Below, in pieces: positions 49,908-58,806 of a DNA stretch of 64,000 bases (positions are counted from its first letter, which is position 1; the number at the start of each line of letters is the position of its first letter). Source of the stretch: Carnobacterium sp. 17-4 (GTDB lineage Bacteria; Bacillota; Bacilli; Lactobacillales; Carnobacteriaceae). The notes beneath the pieces were generated by a model. It made no database searches and was not told the DNA's origin. It saw only the letters and a list, made by a program, of their open reading frames with translations. Position numbers and translations under genes: made by a program. The stretch spans positions 2,530,363 through 2,594,362 of the forward strand of contig NC_015391.1 of assembly GCF_000195575.1 (NCBI RefSeq). Reading direction: 5' to 3'.

Positions 49908-49921
49908 CGAGAATGGTAGAC
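49908..49921 (+). repeat. 14-base inverted repeat flanking sigH, left copy
   Basis: CGAGAATGGTAGAC, whose exact complement occurs at 50671-50684 upstream of sigH. The pair brackets the sigma-factor gene. Confidence 0.5.
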
Positions 49922-50006
49922 TATTTGTTATGGATGTATCCAATTATTTCAGAAAGCGCTATCATTTAAATTTATTTGTACTCCTCTTTGTTATGTTAAG
50001 AACCAA

Positions 50007-50606
50007 CTAGGATTCTAGTATTTGTTTCATTTTGCGCTTGCAACGATCTAACGCATTTTTTATTTGCAGACTATCACACTGCAAGAGCTTAGCAATCTCA
50101 TCTACATCTATATTTTTTAAATAAAGAGAAAATACTTTTTGTTCTAGCTTGGACAATGTAAGGTGATAGCCTGCTAATTTTTCTTTAACTTGTAAGATAT
50201 CTAGCGCGGATAGTCCTTCTTTTCCATTCATTATGTATTGAGGACTCATTCCTTTTTCTAACATACCATCTAGTGACTCAGCAATCTTTTCAATTCTTCG
50301 TTTCTTAGCCATATCTTTTCGAATCAAGCTAAAAATATGGTGTTTAAAATTTAATTTGTAGAAGTTTCCGAATGTGTGCCCTTTGTCTTTATCATACGTT
50401 TGAATTGTTTTGTGGAAAACTATTCGCGCTTCTTGCCATAAATCCTCTAACTCATAACTTTTTAGAAAGTATTCTTTCGTCAATTTTGTTACCAAGGGGT
50501 GATAACGCTCAAATAAAATTTTGAATGGATACCCATCTCCATTTTTGATCATGTGAATCAATTCTTCGTCACTCAAAAAATAAATTTTTTCATCTTCATC
50601 TGCCAA
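50007..50606 (-). CDS. sigH: Sigma-70 family RNA polymerase sigma factor, SigH-like
   Basis: Alternative sigma factor in the sigH position of the Bacillota block (cysS-mrnC-rlmB-yacP-sigH-rpmG). In B. subtilis SigH opens early stationary and competence genes; in lactic acid bacteria the homologue is tied mainly to competence. 199 residues: sigma-2 region (DLWQEARIVFHKTIQTYDKD near 53-72) and sigma-4 helix-turn-helix (LTLSKLEQKVFSLYLKNIDVDEIAKLL near 148-175). ATG after AAGGAGGG. Sequence is more divergent than its neighbours, as usual for SigH/ComX in this order. Confidence 0.85.
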   Translation of the reverse strand: MADEDEKIYFLSDEELIHMIKNGDGYPFKILFERYHPLVTKLTKEYFLKSYELEDLWQEARIVFHKTIQTYDKDKGHTFGNFYKLNFKHHIFSLIRKDMAKKRRIEKIAESLDGMLEKGMSPQYIMNGKEGLSALDILQVKEKLAGYHLTLSKLEQKVFSLYLKNIDVDEIAKLLQCDSLQIKNALDRCKRKMKQILES

Positions 50607-50670
50607 GTCTGACCCTCCTTCTAGTGGCTATATTAGTGTGTTTCAATAGATAACATAAGTTATTTCGATT

Positions 50671-50684
50671 GTCTACCATTCTCG
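50671..50684 (-). repeat. 14-base inverted repeat flanking sigH, right copy
   Basis: Minus strand reads CGAGAATGGTAGAC, identical to 49908-49921 on plus. Here it overlaps a possible weak promoter (TAGACA, 17 bases, TATCTA) for sigH. Confidence 0.5.
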
Positions 50685-50713
50685 AAAACTTTCAAAATAG
50701 CATATCTCTTATT

Positions 50714-51238
50714 CTAATATTTTGTTAAGTCATCTCGCAATTTTTCTAATCTATCTATTTGATTATGCGACCACGGCGAATTTCTTCGATAATTCTGTAA
50801 ACGGTACTGTTGTGCATCTACCTCAATAGCTTTTTTAATGCGTTTAACATCACTAAAAAGTTCATTAGCCGATTTTCTTAAAGCACCTTTTTGGAAAATA
50901 ATCCATTGTTCTGCAAGATCACTTGTTGCAACGGTTACTTGTGTTAATAGCGTACTTTCCTTGCCAACAATGCGTTCAATATAACTATCCGCAGTTTCTC
51001 CTTCTTTCGTGAAAATAACCGATAATTGATACTTCTTAAACGATTGTTGAATTCCAGGAACAAATTGGGCATCAAATACCACATGAATTTCTATACCAGT
51101 ATATTTTTGGTAATTGGATAATTCGTGCAACAAAGAGTCTCGAGCATCTTCCAATTTATCTTGGTTCTTTAGTTTTACTAAATGCGGCCATGCCCCAATA
51201 ATATTGTACCCATCAACAATTAACAACTCTTTTTTCAT
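50714..51238 (-). CDS. yacP: NYN-domain endoribonuclease (Rae1/YacP)
   Basis: PIN-like NYN nuclease. The B. subtilis homologue Rae1 enters the ribosomal A site and cuts mRNA in a translation-dependent way. 174 residues; acidic active-site residues in LLIVDGYNIIGAWP (first Asp near 8), DARDSLLHEL and VTVATSDLAEQ. ATG after AAGGGGG. In its conserved place between rlmB and sigH. Confidence 0.9.
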   Translation of the reverse strand: MKKELLIVDGYNIIGAWPHLVKLKNQDKLEDARDSLLHELSNYQKYTGIEIHVVFDAQFVPGIQQSFKKYQLSVIFTKEGETADSYIERIVGKESTLLTQVTVATSDLAEQWIIFQKGALRKSANELFSDVKRIKKAIEVDAQQYRLQNYRRNSPWSHNQIDRLEKLRDDLTKY

Positions 51239-51271
51239 GATATTTGACCCCCTTCCCTTTTAGCTTTTTAG

Positions 51272-52129
51272 TTAGATTTTATTTCGTCCACGGTACACTT
51301 CGTACATCAATAAGCTTGCTGCTACACTAGCATTCAAACTTTGAACGTGACCAGTCATTGGTATGGTAACCATGCCGTCCATTTGTTCTTTGACTAAGCG
51401 AGAAATTCCTTTTCCTTCGTTCCCCATCACTAATCCTATAGGTAAAGTAGTCTCCCATTGACGGTAATCTTGTCCTTCCATGTCCGTTCCATACAACCAT
51501 AATCCACGCTCTTTTAATTCTTTGATTGCTTGTACAAGATTCGTTACACGTGCAACCGGTACGTGTTCTATCGCTCCTGTTGAAGCTTTTGCAACTGTAG
51601 CCGTTAAACCAACAGCACGTCTTTTTGGAATAATGATCCCATGTGCTCCGATAGCATCAGCTGTTCGCATAATCGAACCTAAGTTATGCGGATCTTCAAC
51701 TCCATCCAAAAGAATAAAAAATGGATCTTCATTTTTTTGAGCAGCTACTGCGAATAAATCATCAATTGTTGCGTATTGAAAAGCAGACGCTGCCACAACT
51801 ACTCCTTGGTGATTCATACCATCTACTAGTTGATCCAATTTAGACTTAGGCACAAATGAGATTTGAACACTGCGTTTTTTAGCTAAATTTTGAATCTCTT
51901 CCATTTTCGATCCGCTTAAACCCTCTTGTAGAAAAATTTTATTGATGTCACGTTCTGATTTCAACACTTCAATAGCTGGTAATCTACCAGCTACTAAATC
52001 ACGATCGGTCTCTTGCTCTTCTACTCTATCCTCAACTGGCTTTACTGTTTGTCTAGCTGGTTTTTTCGTAAAGGATTGTTTATTTGGTTGGTTATTACGT
52101 TTACCAAAATTTTTATTATCTCTTGTCAT
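51272..52129 (-). CDS. rlmB: 23S rRNA (guanosine-2'-O)-methyltransferase RlmB (SPOUT family)
   Basis: Methylates the ribose of G2251 in the 23S P-loop. 285 residues: a basic, Asn/Lys-rich N-terminal extension of about 45 residues, a substrate-binding domain, and the knotted SPOUT domain with LDGVEDPHNLGSIMRTADA (near 141-159), VMGNEGKGI and MTGHVQSLNASVAASLL. ATG. Overlaps the end of mrnC by 14 bases, implying coupling. Confidence 0.93.
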   Translation of the reverse strand: MTRDNKNFGKRNNQPNKQSFTKKPARQTVKPVEDRVEEQETDRDLVAGRLPAIEVLKSERDINKIFLQEGLSGSKMEEIQNLAKKRSVQISFVPKSKLDQLVDGMNHQGVVVAASAFQYATIDDLFAVAAQKNEDPFFILLDGVEDPHNLGSIMRTADAIGAHGIIIPKRRAVGLTATVAKASTGAIEHVPVARVTNLVQAIKELKERGLWLYGTDMEGQDYRQWETTLPIGLVMGNEGKGISRLVKEQMDGMVTIPMTGHVQSLNASVAASLLMYEVYRGRNKI

Positions 52130-52529
52130 CTCTTGTAGCCTCCACTTTTTTTATACACCATTGAATTAATTCTTCCATACGTTCCGTTCGTTTTGCTAAA
52201 TGCAAATAGCCCATTAATGATTCAAATCCAGTAGCTACACGATACGTTGTGATATCAGCATTTTTTGCTGAAGTGTAACTTTTAGAATTTCTACCTCGTT
52301 TATACATTGTAACTTCTTCTTCTGTCAAAAAGCCTTCTACCGCTAACATTTCATGCATCAAGAAACTTTGTGCTTTTGCCGAAACAAAATGTGTAGCCGT
52401 TTTGTGCAATTGACTTGGTTTCGTGAAACCCTGTCCGACTAAATAATCGCGAATGTAGGTTTCATATATAGCATCTCCTACATAAGCTAGTGCTAATCCA
52501 TTTAATAATGCCCAATTTTTTTCTGCCAT
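52116..52529 (-). CDS. mrnC: Mini-ribonuclease 3 (MrnC)
   Basis: RNase III-like enzyme without a dsRNA-binding domain, which in B. subtilis matures 23S rRNA. 137 residues from MAEKNWALLNGLALAYVGDA, chosen because GAGGAT lies 9 bases upstream. The longer frame would overlap cysS and has no binding site. Acidic active-site residues lie in YVGDAIYE (near 16-23) and the C-terminal helix. Located right after cysS, as in B. subtilis. Confidence 0.92.
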   Translation of the reverse strand: MAEKNWALLNGLALAYVGDAIYETYIRDYLVGQGFTKPSQLHKTATHFVSAKAQSFLMHEMLAVEGFLTEEEVTMYKRGRNSKSYTSAKNADITTYRVATGFESLMGYLHLAKRTERMEELIQWCIKKVEATRDDKR

Positions 52530-52536
52530 GTGTTTA

Positions 52537-53943
52537 TTATCCTCTTCTCCATCTAGTACCTTGAGGGGTATCATCCAAAATAATGCCCTCTTCTTTTAAC
52601 TGGTCTCTAATTTCATCACTGCGTTGGAAATTTTTCTCCGCACGAGCTGCATTTCTGTCTTCGATCAACTGCTCAATTGTTTCATCCAATAATTCTGTTG
52701 CAGCAAATGCAATACCAAAAATTTGGACTAGTTCTTGAAACTGATCCAACATAGCTTCAAGAACAACTTTAGAAACAACGGAACGTTCGCTATAAATATT
52801 CATCGCTTTAGCCATTTCATAAACCACTGTAATACCGTTGGCAGAATTAAAGTCATCATCCATCTCTTTTATGAAGTTTTCTTTGAATGATGTGAACTGA
52901 TTCAATTGTTCTTGGTCATCTGTCTCTGTTTCTACTGCATCTTTCAAACGGTACATTGCATTATCATAAGCTGTTTTTATTTTTGATAAATTGGCTCTAG
53001 CTTCTTCGATAGTTGTTTCATTGTAGCTAATGGGCCTGCGGTATTGAGTTGTTGCCATAAAGAAACGAACGATCTGAGGATCTACTTGTTTAATAATATC
53101 GTGAACCAAAACAACATTCCCTATCGATTTACTCATCTTTTCATTATCCATAGTTACGAAACCATTGTGCATCCAGTAGTGAGCAAATGGGTGTCCTGTT
53201 TTAGCTTCACTTTGAGCAATCTCATTTTCATGATGTGGAAATGTTAAATCTTGTCCTCCAGCATGAATATCAATCGTGTCCCCTAAATATTTTGTAGCCA
53301 TAACAGAGCATTCTATATGCCAGCCTGGACGACCAGCTCCCCAAGGTGATTCCCAACTAATTTCTTCTGCTTTAGCTGATTTCCATAAAGCAAAATCTAA
53401 TGGATCTTCTTTTTTATTGTTTTCTTGAACAGTTAAACGATTACTTGCTCCAACTTCCAATTCGTCAATTGAGATGTCGCTTAGTTTACCATAATCTTTA
53501 AATTTTCTCGTACGGTAATAAACATCGCCTTCTACTTCATAAGCATACCCTTTATTGATCAGTACTGCTATAAAATCAACAATTTCGGGCATGTTTTCCA
53601 TTACACGTGGGTGATGTGTGGCTTTTTCTACTCCTAACGCATGTGTATCTTCATGATAGGCTTCAATAAATTTATCAGCTACTTCTTGAGCACTTAAATC
53701 CAACTCTTTTGCTGTACGAATAATTTTATCGTCTACATCGGTAAAGTTTGAAATATACGCTACATCATATCCGCGATATTCAAGGTAACGTCTGACCGTA
53801 TCAAATGCAACGGTACTGCGTGCATTTCCAATATGAATATAATTATAGACTGTTGGTCCACAAACATACATCTTTACTTTTCCTTCTTCTATTGGAACAA
53901 ACTCTTCTTTTTCTCTTGTTAACGTATTATAAATTTTTAGCAT
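52537..53943 (-). CDS. cysS: Cysteinyl-tRNA synthetase
   Basis: Class I synthetase that charges tRNA-Cys; a zinc ion helps select cysteine. The 468 residues show the HIGH-type motif YIHIGNARS (near 35-43), zinc ligands around CGPTVYN, ECSVM and [10 protein letters not shown], and KMSKSIGN (near 266-273). ATG after AAGGAG. Second gene of a cysE-cysS operon behind a Cys T-box. Confidence 0.97.
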   Translation of the reverse strand: MLKIYNTLTREKEEFVPIEEGKVKMYVCGPTVYNYIHIGNARSTVAFDTVRRYLEYRGYDVAYISNFTDVDDKIIRTAKELDLSAQEVADKFIEAYHEDTHALGVEKATHHPRVMENMPEIVDFIAVLINKGYAYEVEGDVYYRTRKFKDYGKLSDISIDELEVGASNRLTVQENNKKEDPLDFALWKSAKAEEISWESPWGAGRPGWHIECSVMATKYLGDTIDIHAGGQDLTFPHHENEIAQSEAKTGHPFAHYWMHNGFVTMDNEKMSKSIGNVVLVHDIIKQVDPQIVRFFMATTQYRRPISYNETTIEEARANLSKIKTAYDNAMYRLKDAVETETDDQEQLNQFTSFKENFIKEMDDDFNSANGITVVYEMAKAMNIYSERSVVSKVVLEAMLDQFQELVQIFGIAFAATELLDETIEQLIEDRNAARAEKNFQRSDEIRDQLKEEGIILDDTPQGTRWRRG

Positions 53944-53974
53944 AGCTACTCTCCTTTTCTACTTAAAGATAAAA

Positions 53975-54505
53975 TTAATGAGGGATTTTTTTTCCATTTA
54001 TTTTCACTACTTTAGCAGGAATACCTACTGCAGTTGAGTTAGGCGGCACCGTTTCTAAGACGACAGCTGATGCGCCTATCTTTGAATGATTGCCGATCGT
54101 TATAGGCCCTAAAACCTGCACATGTGCAGATAATAATACATTATTTCCAATTGTTGGATGCCGTTTTCCTTTGTCTTTTCCTGTTCCACCTAATGTCACC
54201 CCATGAAAAATAATGACGTCATCTCCAACACTAGCCGTTTCACCAATCACAACACCCATACCATGATCGATAAAGAGTCTCTTGCCTATTGTAGCTCCAG
54301 GATGAATTTCAATTCCCGTTAAAAAACGAGAAAAATTTGCAATCATACGACTCAATAAAAATGCATTCCGCTGATATAAAAAATGTGCCCCTCGATGAAA
54401 AATGATTGCATAGAAACTAGGGTACGTTAATAGGATTTCAAGTGTACTTTTAACTGAAGGATCATTCTGTTTGATCGTTTGAATGTCTTCTCTTAATCTC
54501 CTCAT
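53975..54505 (-). CDS. cysE: Serine O-acetyltransferase
   Basis: First step of cysteine synthesis: serine plus acetyl-CoA to O-acetylserine. 176 residues. The N-terminal helices are shorter than in E. coli, followed by a left-handed beta helix of hexapeptide repeats ([54 protein letters not shown]). Catalytic Asp/His pair in [13 protein letters not shown]. Directly behind the Cys-specific T-box and 31 bases before cysS. Confidence 0.95.
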   Translation of the reverse strand: MRRLREDIQTIKQNDPSVKSTLEILLTYPSFYAIIFHRGAHFLYQRNAFLLSRMIANFSRFLTGIEIHPGATIGKRLFIDHGMGVVIGETASVGDDVIIFHGVTLGGTGKDKGKRHPTIGNNVLLSAHVQVLGPITIGNHSKIGASAVVLETVPPNSTAVGIPAKVVKINGKKIPH

Positions 54506-54532
54506 AGATTATTCCACCTTATTTTTTTTTAC

Positions 54533-54570
54533 AAAAAAACAGCGTCTCTTATATTATAAAAGACGCTGTT
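54533..54570 (-). terminator. T-box terminator
   Basis: Arms AACAGCGTCT and AGACGCTGTT around an A/T-rich loop with a T-run (AAAAAAA on plus). Forms when tRNA-Cys is charged. Confidence 0.92.
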
Positions 54571-54775
54571 GCGTGGTTCCACTTTTCTTTATCGCCTTAT
54601 TCCTATTAATTAGACTAGGCAACCTTTGACACTGTAACGGGTGTTAACCGATAAGAGTCTACTACTTTTCAACCCCATAACTCAGAGACGCACTTCACCC
54701 AATAGCCATCGTCTGCTTCCACCACTACAGACTCTCTTTAGATTTTGATTGGGATACTCTTTCTCATCATTGTTT
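54533..54775 (-). promoter_or_regulatory. T-box riboswitch (tRNA-Cys) for cysE-cysS
   Basis: On the minus strand: stem I with AGAGAGT and a specifier loop containing TGC (Cys) in GAAGTGCGTC, then the T-box core GTGGAACCACGC (54571-54582), whose GGAACC pairs with a neighbouring segment to form the antiterminator, then the competing terminator at 54533-54570. Uncharged tRNA-Cys should allow read-through into cysE-cysS. Both downstream genes handle cysteine, which supports the call. Confidence 0.93.
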
Positions 54776-54828
54776 TTCATTTTTATTTAATTTATTTTTT
54801 ATTTTAAATTGTTTTATTTGGTTTAAGA

Positions 54829-56298
54829 TTATAGTTTTGCTAATGCTGCTTGTAGATGTGCTTGAGCTTTTTCGCGGCCAAGTAGTTCGATCGTTGGTCC
54901 AATTTCTGGTCCATGTGATTGTCCTGTTACAGCTACTCGAATAGGCATAAAGAGATTTTTCCCTTTAATTCCGGTTTCTTTTTGTACTGTTTTAATCGCT
55001 TTTTTGATTTCATCTGCATCAAAAGGCGTAATTTCATCTAATTGTTTAGAGAAAGCTTTTAAAACTTCTGAAACTGTTTCACCTTCTAAAACTTCTTTTG
55101 CTACACTATCGATTGCGGGTTCATCACTAAAGAACAAACTTGATAGTTCAACAATTTCTGCCCCATAACTCATTTGCTCATGGTATAAGCTAACAACTTT
55201 TTGAACCCATTCCAATTTCTCTGGTGATGCGTTTTCTTCAACATACCCAGCTTTGATCAAATGTGGTAAAGCTAATGCTGTTACTGTTTCTAAATCAGCT
55301 TGCTTCATGTATTGATTATTGATCCATTCTAATTTTTTAGCATCAAATGCCGCTGGTGATTTGCTTAAACGTGCAGGATCGAACATTTCAACAAATGTAT
55401 TATGATCAAAGATCTCTTCTTCTCCTACAGGCGACCATCCTAATAAAGAAATAAAGTTAAACATAGCTTCTGGCAAGTAGCCTAATTCGCGGTATTGCTC
55501 AATAAATTGAAGAATGTTGCCATCACGTTTGCTTAATTTTTTACCTGTTTCACTGTTGATAATTAGTGTCATATGTCCAAATTGAGGAGCTTCCCATCCA
55601 AATGCTTCATAGATCATTAATTGTTTTGGTGTATTCGCAATATGGTCATCTCCACGCAACACATGTGTAATTTCCATAAAGTGATCGTCTACAGACACTG
55701 CAAAGTTATACGTCGGCATACCGTCACGTTTTACAATCACGAAATCTCCGCCAATACTTTCTGCTTCAAATGAAATGTGGCCTTTTACGATATCTTCAAA
55801 ATTGTACGTGTTTTCTTTAATCACACGGTAACGAATAACTGGCTCAATGCCTGTTGCTTCTTTTTCTTTTTGTTCCTTAGCTGTTAGGTTTGCACATTTC
55901 CCGCTGTAATGAGGCATTTCTCCTCTAGCTCTTTGTGCTTCACGTTCTTCTTCTAACTCTTCTTCTGAACAGTAACATTTGTACGCACGATTGCTTAGCA
56001 ATAATTGTTCAACTAATGGATCATAAATTTCTCTACGTTCAGATTGGCGATAAGGACCAAATTCTCCTGGATTATCCGGACTTTCATCCCAATTCATCCC
56101 TAACCATTTCAAGTTTTCTAACTGGCTAGCTTCTCCACCTTCAATGTTGCGTTTTAAATCAGTATCTTCAATACGGATGATAAAGTCTCCACCATTGTGT
56201 CGTGCAAATAAATAATTGAATAATGCTGTACGAGCATTCCCAATATGTAGATGTCCTGTTGGGCTTGGCGCATAGCGTACTCGAACTTTTTTTGTCAT
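54829..56298 (-). CDS. gltX: Glutamyl-tRNA synthetase
   Basis: Class I synthetase for tRNA-Glu; in bacteria without GlnRS it also misacylates tRNA-Gln. 489 residues with HIGH-type [14 protein letters not shown] (near 12-25), a zinc-like [10 protein letters not shown] region near 108 and KLSKRDGN (near 257). Length is normal. ATG after AGAGGAT. Upstream of the cysE operon as in B. subtilis. Confidence 0.97.
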   Translation of the reverse strand: MTKKVRVRYAPSPTGHLHIGNARTALFNYLFARHNGGDFIIRIEDTDLKRNIEGGEASQLENLKWLGMNWDESPDNPGEFGPYRQSERREIYDPLVEQLLLSNRAYKCYCSEEELEEEREAQRARGEMPHYSGKCANLTAKEQKEKEATGIEPVIRYRVIKENTYNFEDIVKGHISFEAESIGGDFVIVKRDGMPTYNFAVSVDDHFMEITHVLRGDDHIANTPKQLMIYEAFGWEAPQFGHMTLIINSETGKKLSKRDGNILQFIEQYRELGYLPEAMFNFISLLGWSPVGEEEIFDHNTFVEMFDPARLSKSPAAFDAKKLEWINNQYMKQADLETVTALALPHLIKAGYVEENASPEKLEWVQKVVSLYHEQMSYGAEIVELSSLFFSDEPAIDSVAKEVLEGETVSEVLKAFSKQLDEITPFDADEIKKAIKTVQKETGIKGKNLFMPIRVAVTGQSHGPEIGPTIELLGREKAQAHLQAALAKL

Positions 56299-56361
56299 AA
56301 TTTATATCCTCTTTTCTCTCTATTTTTTTATATCTGCTAAATCTAACTTTACTAACTAGAA

Positions 56362-56859
56362 TTAAAGGGGTGATGGCTTATTATCTTGCTTTTCTAATAA
56401 GCAAATTGCCATTGCTGCAATACCTTCATTTCGTCCAATAAAACCCATTGTTTCAGAAGTTGTCGCTTTAACGTTAACATGTTGGATACTTGTTTGACAA
56501 TCATAAGCTATGTTTTCTTTCATTTCCTCTAAATAAGGAGCCATCTTGGGGTTCTCAGCCACAATTGTTGCATCAATGTTGCCAATCGTATAACCTTCTA
56601 TTTTTAGCTCATTCCATACTTTACGTAGCAACTCTCTCGAATCCACATCTTTAAATTGAGCATCAGTATCGGAAAAATGGTGCCCTATATCTCCTTTACC
56701 CCCAGCCCCTAAAAGAGCATCTATAATAGCATGAATGAGTACATCGGCATCAGAATGACCTTCCAGTCCATATTCAAAAGGAATATTTACTCCACCAATA
56801 ACTAAGTGTCTATCACTGACAAATTGGTGGACATCATACCCTTGTCCTACACGAATCAT
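56362..56859 (-). CDS. ispF: 2-C-methyl-D-erythritol 2,4-cyclodiphosphate synthase (IspF)
   Basis: Fifth enzyme of the MEP isoprenoid pathway; a trimer with zinc at each active site. 165 residues; metal ligands in GYDVHQF (Asp9, His11) and later His in [31 protein letters not shown] (near 57-67) and [14 protein letters not shown] (near 136) complete the site. ATG. Preceded by ispD, 30 bases away. Both are MEP enzymes, whereas most Lactobacillales rely on mevalonate. Confidence 0.95.
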   Translation of the reverse strand: MIRVGQGYDVHQFVSDRHLVIGGVNIPFEYGLEGHSDADVLIHAIIDALLGAGGKGDIGHHFSDTDAQFKDVDSRELLRKVWNELKIEGYTIGNIDATIVAENPKMAPYLEEMKENIAYDCQTSIQHVNVKATTSETMGFIGRNEGIAAMAICLLEKQDNKPSPL

Positions 56860-56889
56860 AAGCCAACCTTCCTTCTTATACTACTTATC

Positions 56890-57597
56890 TTATCGTTCTC
56901 TATGGAGCAAAATGGCTTTTCCAGTTACCATATCTTCAGGAGTGGTAATTTTTATATTGTCATAAGAACCTTCTACTACTAAAACAGCCTTTTCCAATCG
57001 TTCGACTAATGAAGCATCATCTGTTCCTAAAAAATCATCTATTCTAGCTTTTTCATGTGCTTGCAGAACCAATGAACTGTTAAATGCTTGAGGAGTTTGG
57101 ATTTGCCATAACTCACTTCTTGGCAATGTAACTTTAACTGTATGGTCTGAGTGCACAGCTTTAATGGTGTCTTTTGCTGGAACTCCTAAAATAGCTGCTC
57201 CAGTTTTTTGAGCAGCTTCATTTAATCGATCAATAGCTTGCTGTTCAATGAATGGTCTTGCGCCATCATGGATCATGACAAGACCTGAGGCTGTTTTATT
57301 TTTCAATTTTTGCAGTCCTTTATAGACACTATGCTGTCGCTCTGTACCACCTATAGCAATGGTAATCGCCGTTTCGCTGTACATTTGTTCTTGTTGCAAC
57401 AAATCCTTAATCAGCTCAACCTCATCTTCTTTTACAACTAGAATAATATGGTTGCAATTCTCATCTTTCAAAAATAGAGTCAATGGGTATTCAATCAATG
57501 GCTTATTTAGTAAAGGTAATAAAATTTTATTCTTAGAAGATCTCATGCGTCTTCCATGACCAGCTGCCAGTAATATCAGCTCATAGTCCTTGTTCAT
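56890..57597 (-). CDS. ispD: 2-C-methyl-D-erythritol 4-phosphate cytidylyltransferase (IspD)
   Basis: Third enzyme of the MEP pathway: activates methylerythritol phosphate with CTP. 235 residues; nucleotide-binding LLAAGHGRRMRSSKNKILLP (near 9-28), VMIHDGARPF (near 106), LPRSELWQIQTPQAF and TDDASLVE. The cognate IspF follows. Ends MEP-type fused organisation seen in some bacteria are not present: two separate genes. ATG after AGGAGCTGGTGCG. Confidence 0.93.
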   Translation of the reverse strand: MNKDYELILLAAGHGRRMRSSKNKILLPLLNKPLIEYPLTLFLKDENCNHIILVVKEDEVELIKDLLQQEQMYSETAITIAIGGTERQHSVYKGLQKLKNKTASGLVMIHDGARPFIEQQAIDRLNEAAQKTGAAILGVPAKDTIKAVHSDHTVKVTLPRSELWQIQTPQAFNSSLVLQAHEKARIDDFLGTDDASLVERLEKAVLVVEGSYDNIKITTPEDMVTGKAILLHRER

Positions 57598-57608
57598 CGC
57601 ACCAGCTC

Positions 57609-58721
57609 CTAATCTTTATCTTTAATGCCTTTTTGAGAGTGAACCGGTTTTGCAAATATCATTCGCCCAGCTGCCGTTTGAAGCGCACTAGTTACGACAA
57701 CTTCAATTGTTTTGTTCATAAAGTGTTGGCCTTCTTCAACAACGATCATTGTTCCGTCATCTAAATAGGCTACTCCTTGGCTTCGTTCTGTTCCAGCTTT
57801 AACAATCATGACCGTCATATTTTCTCCGGGAATCACGACTGGTTTTACTGCATTAGCCAATTCGTTGATGTTTAGTACGGGAACATTTTGAAATTCACTT
57901 ACTTTATTTAAATTGTAATCATTCGTGACTACAACCCCATCTAATAATTTTGCCAGCTTAATCAATTTACTGTCGACTTCGGAAATATCCTCAAAATCGC
58001 CATCGTACATTTCAACTTGCATATCATCTTCTTTTTGCAAAGCGTTTAATATGTCTAATCCTCTACGTCCACGCACTCGCTTCAAGCTGTCCGATGAGTC
58101 TGCAATGTATTGCAATTCTTGTAACACAAAATTAGGGATCAAGATCGTTCCTTCAAGAAAACCTGTTTTGGCAATATCGTAAATTCTTCCGTCAATAATC
58201 ACACTAGTATCTAGTATTTTGTATTTACGAAACGTTTCATCTGCTAGGCGATCTAATACTTTTCCATCTTCATCTTCGGTATTCCTTTTTGTTTTTATTT
58301 GGAACAGCTTACGCCATTCATCCCGTCGAGTCGTTCCAACCCGAAATCCTAAATAAGCAAAACCAATAACTAAGATAAAAGGAATCACGTCACTAATAAC
58401 TCGAATATTCATACCAATTAGAACAACACTAATCAGCCAAGCTAACACCAATCCTATAATCGTTCCTAAACTCCCAAATAATAAATAGGTTACACTTTGT
58501 TGACTTAAAAAAGTTTCAATCTTTTTAAATGCTTGTTCAATGTACGTCACCGATAAAAAAGAAATAAATAAAAATATAATAGCACCAATCAGAATATTCG
58601 TGACTACATTGTTAACATATGGATTTTCAACCCCTGCCATATTCCAAGCAATTGGCATTAAACTTGCTCCAACGCTTCCACCGATAAGAATAAAGATACC
58701 GGTTATGATTTTTTTAACCAA
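57609..58721 (-). CDS. yacL: Membrane PIN/TRAM-domain protein (YacL family)
   Basis: Probable membrane-anchored RNA-acting protein. 370 residues: four membrane helices (about 4-27, 38-62, 80-102, 110-128), then a PIN nuclease-like domain (KILDTSVIIDGRIYDIAKTG, first Asp near 176; further acidic residues in DSSDSLKRVRGRRGLDIL and VVTNDYNLNKV) and a TRAM RNA-binding domain (GENMTVMIVKAGTERSQGVA). Conserved in Bacillota between radA/disA and ispD; exact role not established. Start ATG with AAGGAGG. Confidence 0.9.
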   Translation of the reverse strand: MVKKIITGIFILIGGSVGASLMPIAWNMAGVENPYVNNVVTNILIGAIIFLFISFLSVTYIEQAFKKIETFLSQQSVTYLLFGSLGTIIGLVLAWLISVVLIGMNIRVISDVIPFILVIGFAYLGFRVGTTRRDEWRKLFQIKTKRNTEDEDGKVLDRLADETFRKYKILDTSVIIDGRIYDIAKTGFLEGTILIPNFVLQELQYIADSSDSLKRVRGRRGLDILNALQKEDDMQVEMYDGDFEDISEVDSKLIKLAKLLDGVVVTNDYNLNKVSEFQNVPVLNINELANAVKPVVIPGENMTVMIVKAGTERSQGVAYLDDGTMIVVEEGQHFMNKTIEVVVTSALQTAAGRMIFAKPVHSQKGIKDKD

Positions 58722-58806
58722 AACGATTCCTCCTTCATAAATGGTGTTCCTGTCTTATACGAAAAAACAGGAACTTGCCATTTTATTTTCTATTGCTTAT
58801 TTGTAC

